In this document: positions 37,350 through 44,839 of the stretch, piece after piece
How positions within the stretch are numbered: position 1 is the first letter of the stretch
How the letters are laid out: every line of letters begins with the position of its first letter
Origin: an uncultured bacterium
Lineage (GTDB): Bacteria > Patescibacteriota > Minisyncoccia > Phycocordibacterales > CAIZLB01
NCBI GenBank assembly: GCA_903936565.1
Contig: CAIZVZ010000009.1
Span: forward strand, 1-44,839
Reading direction: 5' to 3'
DNA length: 44,839 nt
Made by a program: the position numbers and the translations under genes
The notes under the pieces: generated by a model
Database searches by the model: none
Told to the model about the DNA's origin: nothing
Seen by the model: only the letters and a program-made list of their open reading frames with translations

Positions 37350-38930
37350 TTGGTGGTAAAAACTATCGAGATAAAAACAACAGTCATGGATACAATTAAA
37401 CAATACAACAAGGAGAACACACCGAATGCTTCAAAATTAATGGAATCGCTTAGATACAGTGGCTATGACAATAATATTGCCATATGCGACCTGATTGACA
37501 ACTCTCTGGATGCGAATGCTACAAACATCAGCATAGAAATTAACTTAGACTCTAAAAAGGATGCTTATATTGCAGTGTGTGACGACGGAAGTGGCATGGA
37601 TGAGGAAATATTAGAACAAGCCCTACGCCTAGGTTCAATTACTCGTAGAAACATAGAGTCAGATTTAGGTCGGTTTGGAATGGGTATGGTTACAGCTTCA
37701 ATATCTATAGCAAAGAGAATTGAAGTGTTCACAAAACGCAAGGACCAGGACATGCTAACAAGTGTAATGGACTTGGATGAAATGAGTACAAACAATAATT
37801 TCAACGTATACAGAGAAAAATCTACACAGGAAGAAATTTCATTCGCCCAATATCATGGTCTAAAGGAATCGGGTACAATCTTAATTCTTAGAAAGTGCGA
37901 TAAATTAACAAAACCTGGGCTCATGGAATTTGTTGATTCTTTGAAAAAAGATATCGGGGAAACTTATAGGTATTTTTTAAGGTCTGGTAAAAAGATAACG
38001 ATAAATAACAGAGACGTCGAAATCATAGACCCTATGTGGACCGATGGATTATTAACAGAAGATTACAAGCAAACATCTGAGGTCTACAGTGACGAAACAT
38101 ATGACATAAAGGTTGAAGGTTCTGATACTAAAGAATCATTTCGTGTAAAAATTTATATTTTACCTAAATTTGATCAAAGTATAATGAAAAAACTCAAGAT
38201 TGGTATAAGAAATCAAGGATTCTATGTTCTTAGAAACTACAGACAAATATCAAAAGCAGATAGTTTGGGCGGACTGTGGGAAGGACACAACTCACTCAAC
38301 AGAGTAAGAGCTGAGATTATTTTTTCTGGTAATCTAGATTCAGCTATGGGTGTTAATTATACAAAACATAATATTAAACCAATCCAGTCTGTTGTTGATA
38401 AGATACAAAATGACATAATGTCTCAAATTACTACTTTAAAGAAAAGATTTGAGAAGGCAACAAAAGTTGAGGAATCTAAAGATTTAAGTTTCAACGAAGC
38501 CGAAAGAATTATATCTCAAAAAAATAAACTACTGGACAAGGCTGACCCTGAAAAATCAGGAAAGCCAATGCCTTTGAATCCCGTAGTCAAGAAAAGAAAT
38601 ACTCATATTCAAGAAGAACCAAATAAACCTGGTAGACCAAGCTTATCTCATCTTGCGAGATTTGAGACTCACAGTTTTGGCTTAACTGGTCCGATTTTCG
38701 AAGTAGAAAAACAAGGTAAAATAACAATTATTCAATGGAATATAGATCATCCGTTTTACGAAAGATTCTTAATTCAATACAAAGATAATTCCGACTTAAT
38801 TAATGCTGTTTCATTTCTTGTATACTCCCTAGGTGAATCAAAATTAAAATATAGTAACGAGGATTCTTATGAAATGTTGGAAAATATAATGAGTACCATA
38901 TCTACAAACCTCCGAGTATTGTTAAGTTAA
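37350..38930 (+). CDS. GHKL (HSP90/MORC-like) ATPase
   Basis: AICDLIDNSLDANATNISIEI, VCDDGSGMDEEILEQALRLGS, SDLGRFGMGMVTASISIAKRIEV. Start may be MDTIKQYNKEN at 37386. Confidence 0.88.
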   Translation: MVVKTIEIKTTVMDTIKQYNKENTPNASKLMESLRYSGYDNNIAICDLIDNSLDANATNISIEINLDSKKDAYIAVCDDGSGMDEEILEQALRLGSITRRNIESDLGRFGMGMVTASISIAKRIEVFTKRKDQDMLTSVMDLDEMSTNNNFNVYREKSTQEEISFAQYHGLKESGTILILRKCDKLTKPGLMEFVDSLKKDIGETYRYFLRSGKKITINNRDVEIIDPMWTDGLLTEDYKQTSEVYSDETYDIKVEGSDTKESFRVKIYILPKFDQSIMKKLKIGIRNQGFYVLRNYRQISKADSLGGLWEGHNSLNRVRAEIIFSGNLDSAMGVNYTKHNIKPIQSVVDKIQNDIMSQITTLKKRFEKATKVEESKDLSFNEAERIISQKNKLLDKADPEKSGKPMPLNPVVKKRNTHIQEEPNKPGRPSLSHLARFETHSFGLTGPIFEVEKQGKITIIQWNIDHPFYERFLIQYKDNSDLINAVSFLVYSLGESKLKYSNEDSYEMLENIMSTISTNLRVLLS

Positions 38931-38940
38931 CAATTCTCAA

Positions 38941-38976
38941 AAACAAAACCCCTGAATTAAAGGGGTTTTGTTTTTG
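38941..38976. terminator. Bidirectional-looking terminator
   Basis: AAACAAAACCCCTGAATTAAAGGGGTTTTGTTTTT. Confidence 0.85.
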
Positions 38977-39027
38977 TATTATTAAAATCTGACATAACTA
39001 ATTTGAGTATCCAGATACACATCTTAG

Positions 39028-39126
39028 CTGTGGAAGCGGGAGTCGAACCCACATCACCTCCTCTCAAAACATCTTGATAACACGGTGCTTTGAGAGGGAG
39101 TTGTTCTACCATTAAACTATTCCACA
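39028..39126 (-). tRNA. tRNA-Gln-like gene with enlarged anticodon arm (intron-like or disrupted)
   Basis: Perfect acceptor TGTGGAA/TTCCACA with U1:A72 and G73, D-arm GTTTAATGGTAGAAC, T-arm GTGGGTTCGACTCCCGC; about 26-28 extra nt in the anticodon arm including CTCTCAAA/TTTTGAGAG. CCA not encoded. Confidence 0.6.
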
Positions 39127-39138
39127 TTACACAAGAGT

Positions 39139-39200
39139 ACGCGACTCGAGCTATGCTCTTGTTGGCGGGATCATTAAGACTCGAACTTAACGGTGATTTG
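39139..39200 (-). pseudogene. tRNA 3'-end remnant (T-arm + acceptor 3' strand + CCA)
   Basis: Minus strand TTAAG TTCGAGT CTTAA TGATCCC G CCA; no 5' half found; followed by the same 3' flank as tRNA-Trp. Confidence 0.6.
39148..39169. repeat. 22-bp exact direct repeat, left copy
   Basis: GAGCTATGCTCTTGTTGGCGGG, identical to 42624-42645. Confidence 0.9.
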
Positions 39201-39268
39201 CTTAGATATACGGCTTAGAATATAGGGTTTTTGGAAATACTCTGTTTAAGCTAGAAACAAGCTTGATT

Positions 39269-39315
39269 AATCTTATATAATCTTATATAATCTTATATAT
39301 CTAATACATAAGATT
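39269..39315 (+). promoter_or_regulatory. Iteron-type operator upstream of Fic gene
   Basis: Three tandem AATCTTATAT (39269-39298) and an inverted copy ATAAGATT (39308-39315) abutting the ATG at 39316. Confidence 0.7.
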
Positions 39316-40386
39316 ATGAAAAATAATATTTACCAAAAATTTAACAAAAGGATAGCCGCTCTCCCTGAGGAGATACATACCATTATAACTAATATTGATT
39401 TATTTAAAAGTAAATGGATTTCTGGTGCAAATTTAGGAACACAGACATTAAACAAACTTAAAAAGTCTGTGCTAATAACTTCAACAGGTGCATCTACTCG
39501 TATCGAAGGTTCTGAATTGACCGATGAAGATGTTGAAAAACTAATGAGGGGTCTTTCAATGCAAAAGATGAAAGATAGAGACAAACAAGAAGTACAAGGA
39601 TATTATGAAATACTTACAAATGTTTTTGAGTCATATCGAACTATTCCATTTTCAGAAAGCACTATTAAATTTTTTCATCGTGAGCTTTTAAAATATACAG
39701 AGAAAGATGAACTCCATAGAGGAAATTACAAGAGTGCAGAAAACAAAGTTGCTATGGTTAATTCTACCGGCGAGATAACTCAAATACTTTTTGACACTAC
39801 CGCTGCATGGCTAACACCCAAAGAAATGCAGGAATTGGTGGAGTGGACACAAGAGGCTTTTCTTGAAAAGAAATACCACCCACTATTGATCATTGGTAAC
39901 TTTATCGTTGAGTTTTTACTCATACACCCATTCACTGATGGAAACGGTAGATTGTCACGTATTATCTCAAATCTTCTACTTCTACAGCACGGATACGAAT
40001 ATATGCCATACATATCACAGGAAAAATTAATTGAAGATAATAAACCAGAATATTATGTTGCGTTAAGGCAAAGCCAAAAAACTTTCAGGACAGAGAAAGA
40101 AAATATTGTTCCGTGGCTTTCATTCTTTTTCAAAATAATTCTTGAACAATCAAGACAGGCAATTTCATTAATTTCAAAAGAAGAAGTCAATAAACTGCTT
40201 TCATCACAACAAGAAATTCTGTGGAATTTTATCTCAAACGCAAAGGGTGAAACTACTCCACTTGAGATTTTTACAGCAACAAATATTCCTCGCCCAACAA
40301 TAAATCAAGCTCTTATCAAGCTACTTAAACTTAAATGGATTGAAAAGATTGGGCTTGGACGAGCAACAAGATATAAAGTTAAATAA
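39316..40386 (+). CDS. Fic-family protein with C-terminal winged helix
   Basis: Fic motif HPFTDGNGRLSRIISNLLL; upstream inhibitory-like TSTGASTRIEGSELT; C-terminal wHTH IFTATNIPRPTINQALIKLLKLKWIEKIG. Confidence 0.96.
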   Translation: MKNNIYQKFNKRIAALPEEIHTIITNIDLFKSKWISGANLGTQTLNKLKKSVLITSTGASTRIEGSELTDEDVEKLMRGLSMQKMKDRDKQEVQGYYEILTNVFESYRTIPFSESTIKFFHRELLKYTEKDELHRGNYKSAENKVAMVNSTGEITQILFDTTAAWLTPKEMQELVEWTQEAFLEKKYHPLLIIGNFIVEFLLIHPFTDGNGRLSRIISNLLLLQHGYEYMPYISQEKLIEDNKPEYYVALRQSQKTFRTEKENIVPWLSFFFKIILEQSRQAISLISKEEVNKLLSSQQEILWNFISNAKGETTPLEIFTATNIPRPTINQALIKLLKLKWIEKIGLGRATRYKVK

Positions 40387-40392
40387 CCCCCT

Positions 40393-42516
40393 ATGTTTGA
40401 TAAAGGTAAATTAGAACAGTATAAATCTATCTTCCGAGGTCATGCTGATATATATCCAAGAAGATGGGAAAAGGGTGAAAAAAGTGGCTGGAGCCCAGCG
40501 TACTCTTTTGATTGGAACGAATTCAATGCCCATAGAGCTGCTGGTGGAACTATCAAGAATTTTGAAAATAAGACACTACTACCACTCACCGATCTTGCTT
40601 TAAGTAATCATCTGAGTGGTAAAGAAACGGTCGGTATCTATCCTATACTACCCGATAACACTTCGTATTTTATTGCAGCAGATTTTGATGAAGATGACTG
40701 GAAAGCAGATAGTCAAAAATTCGTTGCAGAATGCTCAAAAGTTAACCTGAAAGCTTATACTGAAATATCTAGATCTGGAAACGGAGCACATGTGTGGATA
40801 TTTTTTGCTGGTGCATACCCGTGTTGGAAATCGCGAGCGATAGCCCTTGAAATTATTCGTAAAACTTTCAGCTATTCAGAATTTAGTAAAGAAATAAGTT
40901 TTGATAGACTATTTCCAAACCAAGACGCAATTACTGATGGTGGATTTGGAAACTTAATAGCTCTACCATTACAGGGTGAGCGAGTTACTCATGGAACATC
41001 TGTTTTCTGTGATAATGCTAACTTTATTCCACACCAAGATCAGTGGGAATTTTTAGGGTCTATACATAAACATAGTTTAGTGGAACTAGATTCTACGTAC
41101 TGTGTGGTTATAGGGGAAGATTCGTTTATAGAAGAAATTGATACGAGTAATTCTATAGTACACATTGTCTTAGACAGCTCTATTCATATTAAAAAGAATG
41201 AACTTAATTCTAAGGTAACTGCATTTATAAAAGAAGGATTAAATATATACAATAAGGAATATATTGTTAAGAAACAACTTGGTAAGTCTATCTTTGGTAC
41301 GGAAAAGTATTTTAATTTGATACAAGATCTAGGCGACATAATTACACTTCCTAGAGGTTTTTTAGAAAGGCTAATTGAATATTTAAGTAATGAAAAAATA
41401 GGATATAAAGTCAAAGAAAATTATACAGAACATGAAAAAAATAAATTCAGTAGTTCTATTACTCTTCGTTCAGAGCAAGAAAAGGTGCTAGTCGAAATTA
41501 AAGACAAGACAAATGGCATAATTATTGCTCCACCAGGAAGTGGAAAAACAATCATGGCATTACAACTTATTTCTGAACTTTGTCTCCCAGCACTGATATT
41601 AGTAAATCGTAATCAATTACTTTCACAGTGGATAGATCGGACAGAGCAATTTCTCGGAATTCCAAAAGTTCAGATTGGCGTCATTTCTGGAGTAAAGAAA
41701 AAAGTCGGTAAACAAATAACTATTGCCACACTGCAAACACTGGCGAGGTATAAAGGTATTAAAGAAATTACAGATTCATTTGGTATTATAATAATTGATG
41801 AATGCCATCATATTCCAGCAAAAACATATCGTGAGGTTATTAATTCATTTAAGAGTAAATATTGTTATGGACTAACAGCGACACATGAACGAAAATTTGG
41901 ACAAGAAGCAGTTACTGAATTATGCATTGGACAAGTAATAGCTGAAATAGAAAATGATTCAGTGGCTCAAGACAGATCATTTAATGTTCAAATTATTAAC
42001 TCAAGTATTGAGCTACCTTTTCGATATAAAAATGATCATTATGAAATACTTGCGAAGACAATCTCATATGACACTTCACGAAACAAACTTATCCTTGATG
42101 CACTATTACCACATTTAAATCAAAACCATAAAATACTCATCCTTACGGAGCGTAAAGAGCATATTGAGGTTTTATCACTAAATCTCCGAAGCCAAACAGA
42201 AATACTGACCATTTCAGGCGATGACTCACCCAGACAAAGAAAGCTAAAACATGCACAGATAAAATCTGGTAATTTCAAAGTACTCATTGCCACAGGGCAA
42301 CTTCTTGGTGAGGGTTTTGATATGGAAGGATTCGATGCACTTGTCCTATCCTTCCCAATTGCATTTGAGGGCAAACTCAAGCAGTATATTGGCAGACTTC
42401 GCGGTACAGGCACAAAATACGTTATTGATATTAGAGACCCTCTTGTAGATTTTCTTGAAAGACAGTTTAAGAAGAGAAAGAAACTTTACGATATGTTAGA
42501 AAATAGGACAGTGTAA
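40393..42516 (+). CDS. TOTE-type archaeo-eukaryotic primase (AEP) + SF2 helicase fusion
   Basis: AEP-like YFIAADFDEDDW, EISRSGNGAHVWIFF, DRLFPNQD; helicase APPGSGKT, IIDECHH, TATHERKFG, QYIGRLRGTGTK. Confidence 0.88.
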   Translation: MFDKGKLEQYKSIFRGHADIYPRRWEKGEKSGWSPAYSFDWNEFNAHRAAGGTIKNFENKTLLPLTDLALSNHLSGKETVGIYPILPDNTSYFIAADFDEDDWKADSQKFVAECSKVNLKAYTEISRSGNGAHVWIFFAGAYPCWKSRAIALEIIRKTFSYSEFSKEISFDRLFPNQDAITDGGFGNLIALPLQGERVTHGTSVFCDNANFIPHQDQWEFLGSIHKHSLVELDSTYCVVIGEDSFIEEIDTSNSIVHIVLDSSIHIKKNELNSKVTAFIKEGLNIYNKEYIVKKQLGKSIFGTEKYFNLIQDLGDIITLPRGFLERLIEYLSNEKIGYKVKENYTEHEKNKFSSSITLRSEQEKVLVEIKDKTNGIIIAPPGSGKTIMALQLISELCLPALILVNRNQLLSQWIDRTEQFLGIPKVQIGVISGVKKKVGKQITIATLQTLARYKGIKEITDSFGIIIIDECHHIPAKTYREVINSFKSKYCYGLTATHERKFGQEAVTELCIGQVIAEIENDSVAQDRSFNVQIINSSIELPFRYKNDHYEILAKTISYDTSRNKLILDALLPHLNQNHKILILTERKEHIEVLSLNLRSQTEILTISGDDSPRQRKLKHAQIKSGNFKVLIATGQLLGEGFDMEGFDALVLSFPIAFEGKLKQYIGRLRGTGTKYVIDIRDPLVDFLERQFKKRKKLYDMLENRTV

Positions 42517-42623
42517 CCACCGAAGATTAATGCCTGTTTAAAAGACTTGAAATATTAATAGGTTCGAGTCTCTGTCCCATCCGCTCTATACAGAGCTAAA
42601 AAAATGTTATTTTAACGCGACCA

Positions 42624-42645
42624 GAGCTATGCTCTTGTTGGCGGG
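42624..42645. repeat. 22-bp exact direct repeat, right copy (spans tRNA-Trp 3' end)
   Basis: GAGCTATGCTCTTGTTGGCGGG. Confidence 0.9.
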
Positions 42646-42713
42646 CCCACGAGGACTCGAACCTCGAACTGCGGTTTTGGAGACCGTCGTTTTACCATTG
42701 AAACTATAGGCCC
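42639..42713 (-). tRNA. tRNA-Trp(CCA), CCA encoded
   Basis: GGGCCTA/TGGGCCC acceptor, anticodon arm CGGT CTCCAAA ACCG, T-arm CGAGGTTCGAGTCCTCG, G73 and CCA. Confidence 0.93.
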
Positions 42714-42876
42714 GTAATGTTCTTCTTATCAAAACCCAAGTTAAATAAGGACTCTTTGGTTTTGTTCCTCTATCTTAATCTATTTTAGGCAAAAAGCCAA
42801 TTTTTTGGCATTTTTTAATTGGGCTTTATTTATATAGACAAAGCCATTAGGACTTCACCTTATTCCCCACCTTCCC

Positions 42877-43752
42877 TTACTCGCTCTTCAATACTTTAGC
42901 GGTCTTGCTACTTAGATCATACTCCACAGTCTTAAGATGTTCATTGTCCGGATTATTCCAAGCGGTCTGATATGTTATTTTATTATTACCATCAAACTTT
43001 GCTCCGCCTGCAATTGTATAGCCTTCCTTCTCCCAGTTTGGTAAGTCAAATGTCTTGTTTTCTTTGATATAATAAACAGCGACGACCACTCTGTCTGAAT
43101 CACCCTTTGATACGGTAGTCTTTTCTCTTGTGAATGCGACAATATTTCCATCATCTGAAATATCCTCGATTTGTTGCATATTTAATTTTGTAGAATTTTT
43201 GACAATGATTTGATTCACCTTATTAGTCTTGAAATTATAAACAAAAAACTTTCTTGCAAATATTTGATTTAATACATAGTATCCTCCTAATCCATCTGGT
43301 CTAGCATAAAAATACAATCTGTTTTTATCTGAACTTAATTTGTGAATCACAAGATACGATCCCAAATCTCTGTATTTATAAATCTCTTTTGCAACCCCTT
43401 TTGAATCAACTATTGATAACCTTGAGGTAAACATGAGAGGGTTTGTATCTTCTGTTGTAGTTGCCGTGTCCAGCTTGGCAACCGCACTCCTACCATCTCC
43501 TAAACTTATGGAACTGTTCGTATAATCGACAGGACTTGGATGTGTTGATACATCTGGAGGCGCAGGAAGTTTTGGAAGATTCTGGGCATTGTCGCCACTA
43601 AAGGCAATTGAATTCCCATCAACGGAGAATCCACTAAATTCATTTTGTTCCTCTTCCCTTGCAATCAAAAATCTATCAAGTGCGAACGTAAATGCACTCA
43701 ATGAAAGTATAGCGAATAGAATTGCCAATATTATTTGTTTATCGTTTTTCAC
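42877..43752 (-). CDS. Secreted/anchored beta-propeller-like hypothetical protein
   Basis: N-terminal TM and repeated SSDKNRLYFYARPDG / ISDDGNIVAFTREK / GGAKFDGNNKITYQT blades. Confidence 0.6.
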   Translation of the reverse strand: MKNDKQIILAILFAILSLSAFTFALDRFLIAREEEQNEFSGFSVDGNSIAFSGDNAQNLPKLPAPPDVSTHPSPVDYTNSSISLGDGRSAVAKLDTATTTEDTNPLMFTSRLSIVDSKGVAKEIYKYRDLGSYLVIHKLSSDKNRLYFYARPDGLGGYYVLNQIFARKFFVYNFKTNKVNQIIVKNSTKLNMQQIEDISDDGNIVAFTREKTTVSKGDSDRVVVAVYYIKENKTFDLPNWEKEGYTIAGGAKFDGNNKITYQTAWNNPDNEHLKTVEYDLSSKTAKVLKSE

Positions 43753-43922
43753 AAAGACAATAATACCCTAGACAAAGCAATTTATCAATTTTATATATCA
43801 ATTACAGCGCAGTTTACCCCTTTATTACCCCACATTTGCGAAACGAAAAGCCAATAAGTCATAGATTGTTAATAAAAGGGCATCTGCTATAATTAAGAGA
43901 TTATAAGTTAATCACAAAACAA

Positions 43923-44210
43923 ATGGCCGAAAAACAAACAAAACCCGAAACATTTGATGTGAGTGAGTTGTATGGAAGACTGGATCAGGCTCTATACGAC
44001 CACAGAGAGGAGGAGGCAAAGTATGAGCGAGTCATAACGGAGGAAATGGCAAAACGCTACGAATCCGCAATTAACACCGCAATAGAGATTGGAAGAATGC
44101 ACCCCCACCCTATTCCAAAAGAGGAACTCCACAAAGTTTTGGACAAAATGAAAAAGGATGGCGAAATAGACGAATCCGTTCATCGGATAATAATGGAACA
44201 CGTTTACTAA
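43923..44210 (+). CDS. Hypothetical protein (tandem paralogue 1)
   Basis: 95 aa; ITEEMAKRYESAINTAIEIG...IPKEELHKVLDKMKKDGEI resembles the next ORF. Confidence 0.65.
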   Translation: MAEKQTKPETFDVSELYGRLDQALYDHREEEAKYERVITEEMAKRYESAINTAIEIGRMHPHPIPKEELHKVLDKMKKDGEIDESVHRIIMEHVY

Positions 44211-44221
44211 CACAATAATTT

Positions 44222-44575
44222 ATGCACGAAGGAGCACCACGACCACACATGCCTTATGATGAAGAGCCATATGATGTCTCTCCTCATAAGGAAAAGTCAC
44301 CGATGAATCAAGAATTCAGCTTTAGTGTTGATGTTGTTTCTGATGACTTAGACATGATAATTCCCGAATTTAATAAATATCTCGAATCATTAGGTGATGA
44401 AATCACAGAAGAGATGATTGCCTGGCAGGGACAGGCTGTTAACGTTATGCATGGCATAAGAAATAGTGACCCAAGACCAACTTCAATATCAGAGCTCATT
44501 GCTGAATTAAAAAGAAGAGAGGCGCTTGGCGAATTAACATCTCAAGCAAGAGAATTGATTGTCGGGATATTATAA
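44222..44575 (+). CDS. Hypothetical protein (tandem paralogue 2)
   Basis: 117 aa; EITEEMIAWQGQAVNVMHGI...ISELIAELKRREALGEL. Confidence 0.65.
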   Translation: MHEGAPRPHMPYDEEPYDVSPHKEKSPMNQEFSFSVDVVSDDLDMIIPEFNKYLESLGDEITEEMIAWQGQAVNVMHGIRNSDPRPTSISELIAELKRREALGELTSQARELIVGIL

Positions 44576-44599
44576 AATTCAAAATTAGGTAAAAGAATT

Positions 44600-44635
44600 G
44601 CGCCGCGGCCCCCTTTTGGGGTCCGCGGCGCTTTT
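44600..44635 (+). terminator. Strong GC-rich terminator hairpin
   Basis: GCGCCGCGG c CCCC TTTT GGGG t CCGCGGCGC TTTT. Confidence 0.9.
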
Positions 44636-44656
44636 CACAATTCCCCATCGTCCTCC

Positions 44657-44839
44657 TTAATATGGAGGATAGGAGTAACTGCGCAACTTCCAATTGACGC
44701 AAAAGTGTGCGATGTAGCGTGCGGTTAGCAAAGCAACAACAGGCATAATGACCAGTGGGTACGACCACCAGCCCCATGGCACATTTTTCACCAACAGTGC
44801 AATGATGCCGAACTGAAGCGGTGTGGACACACAGAAAGT
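44657..44839 (-). CDS. C-terminal part of a membrane protein, truncated by window end
   Basis: Minus-strand open frame TFCVSTPLQFGIIALLVKNVPWGWWSYPLVIMPVVALLTARYIAHFCVNWKLRSYSYPPY* ; not in ORF track because no ATG within the window. Confidence 0.6.
   Translation of the reverse strand, partial: TFCVSTPLQFGIIALLVKNVPWGWWSYPLVIMPVVALLTARYIAHFCVNWKLRSYSYPPY

Noticed and set aside
39028-39126. Group I intron in the tRNA
   Set aside because: Extra sequence is only about 26-28 nt, far too short for a self-splicing group I intron core.
39316-42516. Classic Fic/antitoxin (FicT/FicA) toxin-antitoxin pair
   Set aside because: The downstream partner is a 707-aa primase-helicase, not a small antitoxin; an inhibitory-helix-like segment appears to be inside the Fic protein itself.
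44496-44777. 93-aa minus-strand ORF
   Set aside because: Crosses the terminator hairpin and is out of frame with the better-supported truncated membrane-protein CDS ending at 44657.

Overview
AT-rich bacterial window with a Patescibacteria/CPR-like (Parcubacteria-type) gene set; the lineage is inferred from gene style only. Housekeeping genes: ftsQ-like, serS, dprA, topA, parB and miaA next to a tRNA-Leu. A sigma-factor/MacAB-like export cluster follows (10.4-16.5 kb). Then comes a mixed set: TrmB-like regulator, UMF1-like MFS, NUDIX + 2H phosphoesterase, VanZ-DUF817 fusion, response regulator, APH kinase, YibE/F, IMPase. The accessory half (about 26.5-42.7 kb) carries DUF3800, a ParB-methyltransferase with a terminase-small-subunit-like HTH, a thermonuclease, a large serine recombinase, a MutH/Sau3AI-like endonuclease + C5 methyltransferase + GHKL ATPase cluster, and a Fic + TOTE-type primase-helicase pair lying between tRNA genes and tRNA remnants. 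The most unusual signals are: (1) six long palindromes at an ORF6N gene, five of them in two 51-bp-periodic groups, all encoding or mimicking the ORF6N LRSQFVTS motif, inside and outside the gene; (2) a tRNA-Gln-like gene with about 26-28 extra nt in its anticodon arm; (3) the Fic-primase/helicase island with a 22-bp exact repeat at tRNA 3' ends and a 10-bp iteron operator; (4) a mutually exclusive hairpin leader at 32.14-32.27 kb. All family calls are by eye from the translations; no searches were run.
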